A stretch of 64,000 nt of DNA from Seleniivibrio sp. (GTDB taxonomy: Bacteria; Chrysiogenota; Deferribacteres; Deferribacterales; Geovibrionaceae). This document shows, one piece after another, positions 17,562 to 25,900 of this stretch. The notes under the pieces are model-generated. The model had not been told where the DNA came from. It saw nothing but the letters and a program-made list of their open reading frames with translations, and did not search any database. Made by a program: the position numbers and the translations under genes. Each line of letters starts with the position of its first letter. Positions within the stretch are counted from its first letter, which is position 1. Location: assembly GCF_021209385.1 (NCBI RefSeq), contig NZ_JAJOIL010000029.1, positions 1 to 64,000 of the forward strand, read 5' to 3'.

Positions 17562-18197
17562 TTAATCCATAAGGCTGTTCAGATTTTCCAGAAAATCGCC
17601 GCTGCCTTTCTCTTTTTTCAGCAGTTTTTCCAGATATCTTGCCACCGTATCCACTTCAAGATTTACGATGGAGCCATGTTTTTTATCTGCAAGAGCAGTG
17701 TTCTCGTATGTATGCGGAATCACGGCTACATCGAACGTAAGCCCGCCGACGCGTGCCGTAGTAAGACTTATGCCGTCCACACATATAGAACCCTTCTCAG
17801 CTATATACCTGTCTATGCTCTGCGGGTACCTGACCGTCAGTATATACGCATTGCTTTTCTTCTCAAGCTTTTCTATTGTACCAGTGGCGTCAACGTGTCC
17901 GCTGACAAGGTGTCCGCCCAGCCGGGTATTAAGTGTAAGCGCCCTTTCAAGATTCACCTTGGTACCGTTTGGTGCCGAGGCAAATGCGCTCTTTTTAAGT
18001 GTCTCGTAAGAAATATCCGCTTTGAAAGTGTCTCCTGACATAGACGTAACGGTAAGGCATGTGCCGTTCACCGCTATTGAATCGCCGATAGCGGAACCTT
18101 CCAGCACTTTCTTACAGCCCACCATAACAATGGCGAAATCACCCCTGCGCTCGATGGAAACGATCTTTCCGGTCTCCTCAACAATACCTGTAAACAT
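17562..18197 (-). CDS. ribE: Riboflavin synthase alpha subunit
   Basis: Converts two lumazines into riboflavin plus pyrimidine. The 211-aa protein starts MFTGIVEETGKIVS, the near-universal family N-terminus, and contains two lumazine-binding repeats (about 1-95 and 96-200) with AVNGTCLTVTS and VDGISLTTARV as the equivalent substrate loops and GGHLVSGHVDATG at the domain junction. ATG 18197 abuts the ribD stop (18198-18200). Confidence 0.96.
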   Translation of the reverse strand: MFTGIVEETGKIVSIERRGDFAIVMVGCKKVLEGSAIGDSIAVNGTCLTVTSMSGDTFKADISYETLKKSAFASAPNGTKVNLERALTLNTRLGGHLVSGHVDATGTIEKLEKKSNAYILTVRYPQSIDRYIAEKGSICVDGISLTTARVGGLTFDVAVIPHTYENTALADKKHGSIVNLEVDTVARYLEKLLKKEKGSGDFLENLNSLMD

Positions 18198-19367
18198 CTA
18201 TCCCTTGTGTGCCGAACATCCGCATGAACTGCACCCTCTTATTTTTTCAGTAAGCTCCAGAACAGGTTTCGTAAAATCCGTCACCTTGCCGCTGTAGAGC
18301 ATATCGCCCTCAAACATTCTGGTCTGTACATCTGTTAATTTATGCGCAAGCGAAACGGATTCAACACCGTTTCCGCAAACTGACACTCTGTCGCCGCCTA
18401 TAACTATGGGAGCGATAATAAAATCCGCCTTGTCAATAAGCCCTGCATCGAAAAATGAACCGACAGTTTTGCCGCCGCCTTCTATCATAACGTTAAGAAT
18501 CTTTCTTTCTATCAGTTTCTTAGAAAGATATTGCAGATCCAGTCCATTTTCCGTGCACGGAACAGATAATACATCTATGCCACATTTTTCATATTTATCA
18601 ATATTTTTATTGCGATCAGACGTAACATATATAAGTTTATCCTTCGAGTTTTGAACCAGTTTGCGTTCAAGACTCATGCGACCGTTGGGATCAAGCACTA
18701 TTTTATAAGGCTCACGATCGGATTTGATAAGCCTTACGGTGAGTTCAGGGTCGTCCTGCTCAACTGTGGAAACGCCAACCAGAACAGCATCGGAAACGGC
18801 GCGCAGATAGTGTGCATAGGCTCTTGAGGAATGGGATGTTATCCATTTTGAATCACCCGTGCGGGAAGCTATCTTTCCGTCAACAGATTGCGCAAGCTTA
18901 ACTGTGAAGTACGGCATCCCAGTGTATATGAATTTTGAGAAATCTTCTATAATAGAGGCGCAAAGCTCTTCCATGTAGCCGATGAAAACCTCGACTCCGT
19001 GCTGTCTCAGATACTCAACACCCTTTCCTGCATTAACTGGGTTCGGGTCGACTACACCAATGAAAACCCTTTTAATACCTGATGCAACGATTTTTTCTAC
19101 GCAAGGCGGTGTCTTCCCGAAGTGGGAACAGGGTTCGAGGGTGACATAAATATCCGCGCCTTCAACGCTTTCGGGGCAACTGTCAATTGCGTTTACCTCT
19201 GCATGTGCCTCGCCGTATGCCATGTGCCAGCCGCGGGAGATTATTTTATTATCTTTCGCAACTATAGCACCGACACAGGGATTGGTTTTCGTATATCCCT
19301 TGCCCATAAGAGCAAGCTGGACACACTCCTGCATCACATCCAGCGGATTAAGGAGTCCTTTTTCCAA
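18198..19367 (-). CDS. ribD: Bifunctional deaminase/reductase RibD with Cys-rich C-terminal tail
   Basis: Deaminates and then reduces the pyrimidine intermediate of riboflavin synthesis. The N-terminal deaminase (about 1-150) has GEAHAEVNAI and EPCSHFGKTPPC, which give the zinc ligands; the C-terminal reductase (about 155-370) has KLAQSVDGKIASRTGDSKWI and MIEGGGKTVGSFF. The 389-aa length exceeds the usual 360-370 because of a tail ending RGCSSCGCSAHKG with three clustered Cys, absent from the standard domain. The start is TTG 19367 with AGGAG 7 bases upstream, overlapping plsY by 20 bp. Confidence 0.94.
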   Translation of the reverse strand: MEKGLLNPLDVMQECVQLALMGKGYTKTNPCVGAIVAKDNKIISRGWHMAYGEAHAEVNAIDSCPESVEGADIYVTLEPCSHFGKTPPCVEKIVASGIKRVFIGVVDPNPVNAGKGVEYLRQHGVEVFIGYMEELCASIIEDFSKFIYTGMPYFTVKLAQSVDGKIASRTGDSKWITSHSSRAYAHYLRAVSDAVLVGVSTVEQDDPELTVRLIKSDREPYKIVLDPNGRMSLERKLVQNSKDKLIYVTSDRNKNIDKYEKCGIDVLSVPCTENGLDLQYLSKKLIERKILNVMIEGGGKTVGSFFDAGLIDKADFIIAPIVIGGDRVSVCGNGVESVSLAHKLTDVQTRMFEGDMLYSGKVTDFTKPVLELTEKIRGCSSCGCSAHKG

Positions 19368-19956
19368 TTCTTCTCTCCTCGCCCCTGACCATTCTGGCTA
19401 TGTTTCCTCTGTGGAGCCAGATTATAAGCAGGGCAATGACAACGGTTATATACCGCAGATGATCCCATTCGGAAGTAAACCACACCATCACAGCGAGAAA
19501 AGCCGCAGCGGTTACGGAACCGATGGATACAATCTGGAAAACTGCAAGCATTATTCCGAAAATTACGGCAGCCACAAGAAGCTGAAATGGAGCCAGAGCC
19601 AGAAAAACGCCCACTCCTGTGGCAACCCCTTTGCCGCCTTTAAATTTCAGAAAGCAGGTGAAGCTGTGTCCTATGATCACCGCAACAGCACCGATAAGAA
19701 CTATCCAGCCTTCTCCGTAAAAATGTTTGATGACGAATACAGGGATGAAACCTTTCATCATATCGACGAAAAGCACGCCGATGAATCCCCATTTTCCAAG
19801 TACGCGGGCGGCATTGCTTGCCCCTACGTTACCGCTCCCCACGGTTCTGATGTCAATACCCTTGATCTTTTTCACCACCAGATATGCAGTGGGAATAGAC
19901 CCGATCACATAACATGCCGCTATGATTGCAACGGCAGGTAAAACAGAAACTATCAT
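19348..19956 (-). CDS. plsY: Acyl-phosphate:glycerol-3-phosphate acyltransferase PlsY
   Basis: Integral membrane enzyme that makes lysophosphatidic acid from acyl-phosphate and glycerol-3-phosphate. The 202-aa protein has the three conserved loops: GSIPTAYL (about 19-26), GSGNVGASNAARVLGK (about 41-56) and GHSFTCFLKFKGGKGVATG (about 97-115). Five or more hydrophobic helices separate them. ATG 19956 overlaps the DUF362 stop by 4 bp. Together with pgsA two genes upstream it forms a phospholipid segment of the long gene run. Confidence 0.95.
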   Translation of the reverse strand: MIVSVLPAVAIIAACYVIGSIPTAYLVVKKIKGIDIRTVGSGNVGASNAARVLGKWGFIGVLFVDMMKGFIPVFVIKHFYGEGWIVLIGAVAVIIGHSFTCFLKFKGGKGVATGVGVFLALAPFQLLVAAVIFGIMLAVFQIVSIGSVTAAAFLAVMVWFTSEWDHLRYITVVIALLIIWLHRGNIARMVRGEERRIGKRTP

Positions 19957-21035
19957 GATCTCACCATAATCTTATGCAGCCATGACCTCTGTAAACCAAC
20001 AGCGTCGGATTCGCAGACCTCGTGACAGCAAAAACATTCGATACATTTGTTTTTATCAATAAAAGGATAGGAATCTACAACCGAAATGGCGTCAACAGGA
20101 CAGCTCTTTTTGCAGAGCATGCACTTTATGCAGGGTTCCTTCAGAACCACAGGTTTCACATAGACCTGTTCCGCAACGAATTTTTTCATGAACAGCGGTA
20201 CGCGAACCTTTCTGGACATGGGTATTTTTATCAAAGAAACATTCGTTTCCGGCACATCCAGCCATGAAGCGTCATAACCCGTGCGCAGTGCTTCAGCAGT
20301 TGTCAGACAAAAAGAATCTTTCAGTCCGATCATGCGGGTCACAGCAATATCAAGCCCGACCGCATCCGAGCAGGCGGCGGCTATGCCAAGCTGTATGGGT
20401 GTGCCTCTGGAGGGTCCGTCTCCTTCATGGGCGATTATGCCGTCCATGATGTGCAGCGTTTTATCACCGAGGAGCGTAAAATACTGGTATATCTTAGCTC
20501 CAAGCTCTGTATCGGAAGGATATTTTCTATGAAAGCCGACTTTTGCCGTACCGGGAACAAGCCCGAAAAGATTTTTTACGGACAGAGTAAGCCCTGTCAG
20601 TGAGTGAGTTTTGAGTTTCGGAAGATTTATAATTATGTCCACTTCATCTGCGAGTGAGGAGAACATAAAGCCGTCCTTCTGAACAGGCTCATAACTCTCA
20701 ACACGAACGATTCCGACACCCTCTTCCTCTGCAACCCTGCCTATACCCGTAACATCAAGCACTTTCTCATATTTACCGAAGTTTGCACCAGGGCTGTCGC
20801 CGAGTATAAGCTCCGCTTTTGTGAAATGTTTAAGTGATGAAATCACGGCACGAACAAAGTCGGGATGAGTCGTCACAGCCCTGTCCGGCGGCGTTGCGGA
20901 AAGTAGATTGGGTTTTATGAGGATTTTGGACGCAGAAGCAAGTCTGTCTTTTTCAGATTCAAAATATATGTCTATCAGCTCTTTAAGGCTATCATCCTGA
21001 TAGCTTCCGCATTGCGCGGTGAATAGTTTACGCAT
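19953..21035 (-). CDS. DUF362 domain protein with two [4Fe-4S] ferredoxin motifs
   Basis: A 360-aa protein with an N-terminal DUF362 domain (IKPNLLSATPPDRAVTTHPDFVRAV near residues 41-65, LPKLKTHSLTGLTLSVKNLFG near 135-158) and a C-terminal ferredoxin domain with CIKCMLCKKSCPVDAI and CIECFCCHEVCESDAV motifs, enough Cys for two cubane clusters. DUF362 proteins are widespread in anaerobes; their reaction is unproven. It sits between pgsA and plsY, overlapping both, which hints at but does not show a role in membrane lipid or quinone redox chemistry. Confidence 0.87.
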   Translation of the reverse strand: MRKLFTAQCGSYQDDSLKELIDIYFESEKDRLASASKILIKPNLLSATPPDRAVTTHPDFVRAVISSLKHFTKAELILGDSPGANFGKYEKVLDVTGIGRVAEEEGVGIVRVESYEPVQKDGFMFSSLADEVDIIINLPKLKTHSLTGLTLSVKNLFGLVPGTAKVGFHRKYPSDTELGAKIYQYFTLLGDKTLHIMDGIIAHEGDGPSRGTPIQLGIAAACSDAVGLDIAVTRMIGLKDSFCLTTAEALRTGYDASWLDVPETNVSLIKIPMSRKVRVPLFMKKFVAEQVYVKPVVLKEPCIKCMLCKKSCPVDAISVVDSYPFIDKNKCIECFCCHEVCESDAVGLQRSWLHKIMVRS

Positions 21036-21582
21036 TTTCGGATCTTATAAAGTTCCTGTAGTATACCCATGCGGACTGGACAGAAAGAATAACTGACAGG
21101 TAAACAAGTACTTTTCCTATCAGCATCACATCCAGACCAAACAGCGGGTTTTTAAAGATTATACAGCCAACCCCTACCATCTGAAAAGCGGTTTTTATCT
21201 TTCCGCCCATTCCGGCGGCGATAACCTGTCCCTTGCTGGCGGCAAAACTGCGCAGTGCATTTATGGCAAGATCGCGCGTGATAAGGATGATAACGACCAC
21301 CGCTTCAAGCCTATGAAGTTCAACAAACACTACCAATGTGGCAGTTACAAGAACTTTATCAGCTATTGGATCAAGTATTTTACCTAAGTCAGTAATAAGA
21401 TTGTATTTTCTGGCAATATAACCATCAACATAGTCAGTTGAGGCTGCAATTGTATAAAGAACAGTGGCAATAACATCGCTCCAGAAAGTATCCAGATACA
21501 TCAGCCATATAAATACGGGTACCATGACTATCCTGAATATTGTGAGCCAGTTTGCAATGTTCATCTGAGCTGATAACGACAT
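21028..21582 (-). CDS. pgsA: CDP-diacylglycerol--glycerol-3-phosphate 3-phosphatidyltransferase
   Basis: Makes phosphatidylglycerol phosphate at the inner membrane. The 184-aa protein carries the CDP-alcohol phosphotransferase motif DG-x2-AR-x8-G-x3-D-x3-D, seen as DYVDGYIARKYN...LGKILDPIADK at about residues 49-77 (the first Asp pair is spread over TDYVDG). Four or five hydrophobic helices follow. ATG 21582 is chosen over an in-frame ATG at 21564 because AGAGGG stands 9 bases before it. It overlaps DUF362 by 8 bp. Confidence 0.93.
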   Translation of the reverse strand: MSLSAQMNIANWLTIFRIVMVPVFIWLMYLDTFWSDVIATVLYTIAASTDYVDGYIARKYNLITDLGKILDPIADKVLVTATLVVFVELHRLEAVVVIILITRDLAINALRSFAASKGQVIAAGMGGKIKTAFQMVGVGCIIFKNPLFGLDVMLIGKVLVYLSVILSVQSAWVYYRNFIRSENA

Positions 21583-21607
21583 AATTAAATTCCCTCTGTA
21601 AGGGGTG

Positions 21608-21613
21608 ATTATA
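21608..21613 (-). promoter_or_regulatory. Possible internal promoter (-10 box) upstream of pgsA
   Basis: The only sizeable gap in the long gene run (21583-21647) holds a perfect minus-strand TATAAT at 21608-21613, about 26 bases before the pgsA ATG. The -35 region is weak (TGGATA at 17 bases). No terminator hairpin is visible in the gap, so transcripts from the PTS genes may also read through. Confidence 0.4.
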
Positions 21614-21647
21614 CAGCCATCAGAAGTATTTATCCACTAAATTTTTT

Positions 21648-23391
21648 TTAATGGAAATATACGTCAGTTGACTTATTCCTTATAAATTCCATGAGTCTGC
21701 TCTCTGAATCCTGAGCATACGCACACGAATTAAGGTCACGTACAAGTTCTTCGCAGTCTTGGACATTAAGTGAGCGAATTATCATTCTCGCCCGCAAAAT
21801 TGAAGAAGGACTCATACTGAGCTGTCTGTAACCCATACCGATAAGCATGGGGATATATTTCGGCTCGCCAGCCATTTCACCGCATACGGTACATTCGATA
21901 CCAGCGCTGTCGGCGCTTGCTACAATTTTTTTTGAGCAGAGTGCGTACCGCCGGATGACACGGTTCATAGAGATAAGCAACAAATTCGTTGTTGCGGTCT
22001 ATGCCCAGAGCATATTGTATAAGGTCGTTTGTGCCGACGCTGAAAAAATCAACCTCAAGCGCAGCCATTTCACTTATGACAGCCAGTGACGGAAGTTCCA
22101 TCATAACGCCGACCTTTATATTTTCATTAAACGGCATATTCTCTTCACGAAGCTGTCTTTTCGCATCATTCAGAGCAGTTTTGCAGTCTCTCAGCTCTTC
22201 AAGTCCTGATATCATAGGGAACATCAGCTTAACGTTTGCAATGGCAGAGACCCGCAGAACAGCGCGAAGCTGTTTCATGAAAAATTCCTGATATTTCAGG
22301 GAATATCTGATAGCCCGCAATCCCATTGCGGGGTTATGCTCTTTCGGGTGCGGCATATATTTTGAAAGCTTATCCGAGCCGAGATCGAAAGTTCTTATTG
22401 TCAGCGGACGACCGTAATTAAGCTCCGCCGCTTCTTTAAGAATATTGAACTGGGTATCTTCATCAACGTCCCCATGCTGCATGTAAATGTATTCTGTTCT
22501 GTAAAGCCCCACTCCGTCGGATTTGTATTCGTTAGCTTTTTCCAGTTCATCATTCATTTCCACGTTGCTGAACAGCTTTATAGTACACCCGTCCCTTGTC
22601 ACGGAAGATTCACCGCGCATCTGTCCGAGTTCGCACACATAGTCTGTGTATCTGCTGCCTTTCAGCTTATATGATTCAAGGGTCTCATCGTTCGGATTGA
22701 TGATAACAAGTCCTTCAAACCCGTCTATGATAATGAAATCGCCCGTCTGCGCTATTTTTGCTATGTCCACAAGCCCCACAACGGCAGGTATGCCCAGCGA
22801 ACGGGCAAGGATGGAAGTATGGGCGGTTTTACTGCCCAGATCGGTTGCAAAACCTCTGATATTGTTCTTTTTCATATGGGAGGTGTCGGCAGGCGTGAGG
22901 TCGTGAGCAATTATTATCTCAGCATCCTCAATTTTAAGGATTGAATCGGGACCGCCGCCGGTCATGAACCGCAGAACCTTCTGCACGACGTTTATAACGT
23001 CAGTTTTCCGTTCGCGCAGATATCCGTTTTCAGACATATTGAATCGCTCCACAAGACCGTTACAGGCGGTTTCAAGAGCATATTCGGCATTTATCAGCTT
23101 TTCGGCGATAAGCTTTTCCGCCTCGCCTATAAGCATGGTATCTTTAAGAAGCATGAGATAAATATCAAAAATGAATGAATTTTCCTCGGAAAGAGAATCT
23201 TTGCTGATGTTCTTGGACTGCTGAATGAACCACGCGGTCTTTTCAACAGCTTTTCTAAGGCGTTCGGTCTCCGGCTCTATCTCACTTTGGGCAATAGTAT
23301 ATTTACCGACAGCAACTTTCGCTCTGTCCAGAATATAGCACACGCCGTAAGATATGCCCTCGCTGGAAGCAATACCTTTAAGAACCTTCAA
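21648..23391 (-). CDS. ptsI: PTS enzyme I, phosphoenolpyruvate-protein phosphotransferase (apparent 1-base frameshift)
   Basis: Enzyme I takes phosphate from PEP and passes it to HPr. From TTG 23391 it has the N-terminal HPr-binding helical domain, the active-site His in TAHTSILARSLGIPAVVG (His at residue 191), and the TIM-barrel motifs GLYRTEYIYM and RTFDLGSDK. At a run of eight T (21926-21933, plus strand) the frame breaks after CHPAVRTLLKK. With seven T it continues IVASADSAGIECTVCGEMAGEPKYIPMLIGMG, holding the catalytic Cys, and ends at 21648. The joined length, about 580 aa, is normal for enzyme I. It overlaps the HPr gene by 4 bp. Confidence 0.93.
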
Positions 23392-23660
23392 CGTTCCTCT
23401 CCGAACTTATTACAGATAAGTTCCTCAAGTGCCGTAAAAGCATCCTCTTCGTCACCTCCGGTGCAGCAGACGGTTATGAAAGAGCCTTTAAACGCCGCAA
23501 GCATCATAAGTCCCATAATACTTTTGCCGTTGACCTCCATCCCGTCCCTCTCCACCTTTATTTCTGAAGAGAATTTTTCGGCGGTTTTTACGAATGCACC
23601 TGCAGCCCTTGCGTGCATTCCGAGTTCGTTAACGATCTCTAATTCCTTTTTAATACTCAC
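23388..23660 (-). CDS. ptsH: Phosphocarrier protein HPr
   Basis: A 90-aa HPr that carries phosphate from enzyme I to the EIIA domains. The catalytic His16 lies in GMHARAAG, and the regulatory Ser47 in KSIMGLMMLAA, the site phosphorylated by HPr kinase; hprK is encoded in the same run (26755-27747), so this Ser is probably used. Start is GTG 23660 with GGAG upstream. Lying between the EIID and enzyme I genes, it completes a full phosphorelay. Confidence 0.96.
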   Translation of the reverse strand: MSIKKELEIVNELGMHARAAGAFVKTAEKFSSEIKVERDGMEVNGKSIMGLMMLAAFKGSFITVCCTGGDEEDAFTALEELICNKFGEER

Positions 23661-23661
23661 C

Positions 23662-24360
23662 CTATACTCCTGTTATGAAAAGAAAAAATCCTGTAGTAAT
23701 TATTATAAGCACAAGTCCGAAAACAATATCCAGCTTCTTTGCCAGTGCCATGCCCAGCATGATGTAAACCGTGAGAGTGCCGATCAGCACAGAGCTGAAA
23801 TCAGCACTGGTTTTTGCCATATACGACAGCAGGATACCCAGCATAAGCGAAGAACCCAGATCAAAATATGTCGCCCATTTATTAAAACGTATTCTGTTAA
23901 AAAACGTTATAACGTCTCTGCCAAGGCTGTAGCCTATCCTGAATCCGGTGAAACGGAAGGAAAGGTGAAACAGGTTATACAGCAACAGATATGAAAGTAT
24001 GCCTGCAAACGGGTTATAAAGCCCTGCGATTGCGGCGGTTGCGAAACAGAGCGGACGAAGGGAGTGCCAGAAAAAACTGTCGCCAAGCGCTCCGAATGCA
24101 GAGGAATATATCTTTTTATGAAAATCCTCTTCACCGTTCTGCTCAAACTCGCGTACCCACATACCCACTATAAAATTCACCAGATAAGGGTGGGTATGGA
24201 AGTACGAAGTCTGTTCATACACCTTCTTAACCTCAAGCTCCATGCCTTTGAGCCTCGCAGCCTTTCTTATAAGGTATGCAAAGCCGGTTCCCTGCATATT
24301 CTCATGGTTAAGGTTCGCCTGATAAAAAAAGCTGAAAAATCCGACTATCAGGCTTTTCAT
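23662..24360 (-). CDS. PTS mannose/fructose/sorbose family EIID membrane component
   Basis: One of the two membrane subunits of a mannose-class sugar permease. The 232-aa protein matches the EIID pattern: FFYQANLNHENMQGTGFAYLI (about 10-30), FHTHPYLVNFIVGMWVREFE (about 54-73), GALGDSFFWHSLRP (about 90-103), then hydrophobic helices to the C-terminus. It is shorter than typical EIID (about 275 aa), mostly in loops. ATG 24360 overlaps the EIIC stop (ATGA). The transported sugar cannot be read from the sequence. Confidence 0.9.
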   Translation of the reverse strand: MKSLIVGFFSFFYQANLNHENMQGTGFAYLIRKAARLKGMELEVKKVYEQTSYFHTHPYLVNFIVGMWVREFEQNGEEDFHKKIYSSAFGALGDSFFWHSLRPLCFATAAIAGLYNPFAGILSYLLLYNLFHLSFRFTGFRIGYSLGRDVITFFNRIRFNKWATYFDLGSSLMLGILLSYMAKTSADFSSVLIGTLTVYIMLGMALAKKLDIVFGLVLIIITTGFFLFITGV

Positions 24361-25007
24361 AAGATCACCCAGCCAATGAAAAGTCCCAGCATAAAGAACG
24401 CATATTTAAGGTACGTCTTCGCCGAAAGAAACCGCAAAACATAACCGGAAAGAAACGCAAACAGCATCAGCGAATAGATATAAAAATTCATCTCAGTATT
24501 CTTGCTGCCGTGCAGAAACATATATAAATGGTAAATGATGAAAGTGCCAAGTGTGTAAAATACCACCCCGCGCATGTATGAAAAGCAGAAGCCTGTAACA
24601 AGCAGACGCAGAGGATATATCCGTCCGGCTCTCTGCTGGCGGGTATAGAGGGCTTTGTTAACCCCTCTAGTGATATAAAGTGAAAGAGTCACGGGATACA
24701 TCATAAGCAAAATAAGAAGAAACAGAAGAACATAGTTAGGTTCGTGTGCCTGCGGCATAAGCGACAGAAGCGCGCAGCCTGCAAAAGCTCCGAAACTGTC
24801 CTCTTTCGGCACACGGGTACCGAACGGGACATCCACAAGACCAATTGCCTCGAAAATTATACCCACATAGAAACATTCCATGCTGTTCCCAAGCAGAAGC
24901 CCCATTATCATCGAAATTACGATGGGGCGAGAGAGCATCACGTTGAACGCGGCGAACCTGTCCACCGAGATTACCCCTGCATAAAGAACGGCAAAGGCTA
25001 TGTTCAC
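24357..25007 (-). CDS. PTS mannose-family EIIC-like membrane component (short)
   Basis: The translocating membrane subunit of the mannose-class PTS. The 216-aa protein has about six or seven hydrophobic helices. The N-terminal part follows the EIIC pattern (FNVMLSRPIVISMIMGLLLGNSMECFYVGIIFEAIGL is EIIC-like across about residues 22-58; note GNxxxCFYVGIIFEA). At 216 aa it is shorter than common EIIC (about 260). It starts at GTG 25007 with GGAGGG upstream and overlaps the EIIB stop. Similarity is clearest at the N-terminus. Confidence 0.82.
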   Translation of the reverse strand: MNIAFAVLYAGVISVDRFAAFNVMLSRPIVISMIMGLLLGNSMECFYVGIIFEAIGLVDVPFGTRVPKEDSFGAFAGCALLSLMPQAHEPNYVLLFLLILLMMYPVTLSLYITRGVNKALYTRQQRAGRIYPLRLLVTGFCFSYMRGVVFYTLGTFIIYHLYMFLHGSKNTEMNFYIYSLMLFAFLSGYVLRFLSAKTYLKYAFFMLGLFIGWVIL

Positions 25008-25495
25008 AGATTGCCCTCCAGTATGTTGTTAAAATTCCTGATCTCCACACTGGGTTCCCATGCAACCTTGTGTATGAACACCTCGTGGTTCTGTCTGATC
25101 TCACATATCTTCTTTATCTCGTCCGGATTGAGGAATACTGTGTTTGAGACCTCTATTTTGTGTTCGCGGCAGGCGACACAGCCGATATTCACATAAATGT
25201 CGTCGTTTATCATTGTTTTGATGGCGTAAAGGTCGTCAACACTCTCCAAAAGGACGAGAACGTAGTCTTTTTTATACCGGTCTGAACGAAATGAGCTGAT
25301 GAAATCGGCAATTGTCAAAATAGATATCTCCGTACCCGGCGGCAGAGTGCTGGCATATATCATCTTTTGCAGCGGGTTCTGGGCAACTTTATCATTTGCG
25401 ATAATGACATGGTTGATCTTGAAGTGTTTGAGCCAGCCTTCGATCACCTGTCCGTGTATAAGTCTGTCGTCCACCCGGAAAATTATTTTTTTCAT
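25004..25495 (-). CDS. PTS mannose-family EIIB component
   Basis: Cytoplasmic EIIB of the mannose class, taking phosphate from EIIA and giving it to the sugar. The 163-aa protein opens with FRVDDRLIHGQVIEGW, with the phosphorylated His at residue 14, and has the family's VIIANDKVAQNPLQKMIYA segment (about 31-49). ATG 25495 overlaps the EIIA stop. It is a stand-alone domain rather than the EIIAB fusion of E. coli ManX. Confidence 0.95.
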   Translation of the reverse strand: MKKIIFRVDDRLIHGQVIEGWLKHFKINHVIIANDKVAQNPLQKMIYASTLPPGTEISILTIADFISSFRSDRYKKDYVLVLLESVDDLYAIKTMINDDIYVNIGCVACREHKIEVSNTVFLNPDEIKKICEIRQNHEVFIHKVAWEPSVEIRNFNNILEGNL

Positions 25496-25896
25496 GCCTT
25501 TCCTTTCAGAAGCTGTCCGGCAACGATTATGCTGTTTTTGCCGGATTCCGCACAGTCCTCACAAATTGCCGTGAGTGATTTGTTCTCCTTTCTGGCGCTC
25601 AGCGCTTTGATGAGCATAGGCAGATTCACACCTGAAACAACCTCAACATTTTTTGTGCCGAGATATGCCATTGATATATTTGAAGGGCTGCCTCCGAACA
25701 TATCTGTAAACACTATTGCTCCGGTTGAATCGTATTTCTCTATAGCTTTTTCAATTTCGTCAGCAACACCTGCAAGCGACGAACCGTCCAGCATTGAGAT
25801 AGTCTCGATACAGTCCTGATGTCCGACTATCATCTCTGCTGTTTTGATAAGTTCCTCGCAAAAAAGTCCGTGAGTAACCAAGATTATTCCGATCAT
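25492..25896 (-). CDS. PTS mannose-family EIIA component
   Basis: Cytoplasmic EIIA of the mannose class. The 134-aa protein begins MIGIILVTHGLFCEEL with the phosphorylated His at residue 9, and has IVFTDMFGGSPSNISM (about 61-76) and VVSGVNLPMLIKAL (about 86-99). An upstream ATG (25914) is in frame but lies inside rapZ; ATG 25896 follows AGGTGA by 5 bases and the rapZ stop by 4 bp. Confidence 0.94.
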   Translation of the reverse strand: MIGIILVTHGLFCEELIKTAEMIVGHQDCIETISMLDGSSLAGVADEIEKAIEKYDSTGAIVFTDMFGGSPSNISMAYLGTKNVEVVSGVNLPMLIKALSARKENKSLTAICEDCAESGKNSIIVAGQLLKGKA

Positions 25897-25900
25897 CTGA

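Noticed and set aside
16974-18038. 354-codon plus-strand open frame
   Set aside because: It is antisense to ribBA and ribE, whose minus-strand products have full active-site motifs; the plus product shows no domain, signal or ribosome-binding logic.
18198-19400. FMN riboswitch upstream of ribD
   Set aside because: ribD overlaps plsY by 20 bp, so there is no leader, and no RFN-type conserved blocks are visible.
19222-19941. 239-codon plus-strand open frame
   Set aside because: Shadow of plsY and the start of ribD; the translation is low-complexity in His, Ser and Asn with no family pattern.
24736-25104. 122-codon minus-strand frame across the EIIB/EIIC junction
   Set aside because: Out of frame with both genes; EIIB and EIIC are coupled by GTGA and their own translations match their families.
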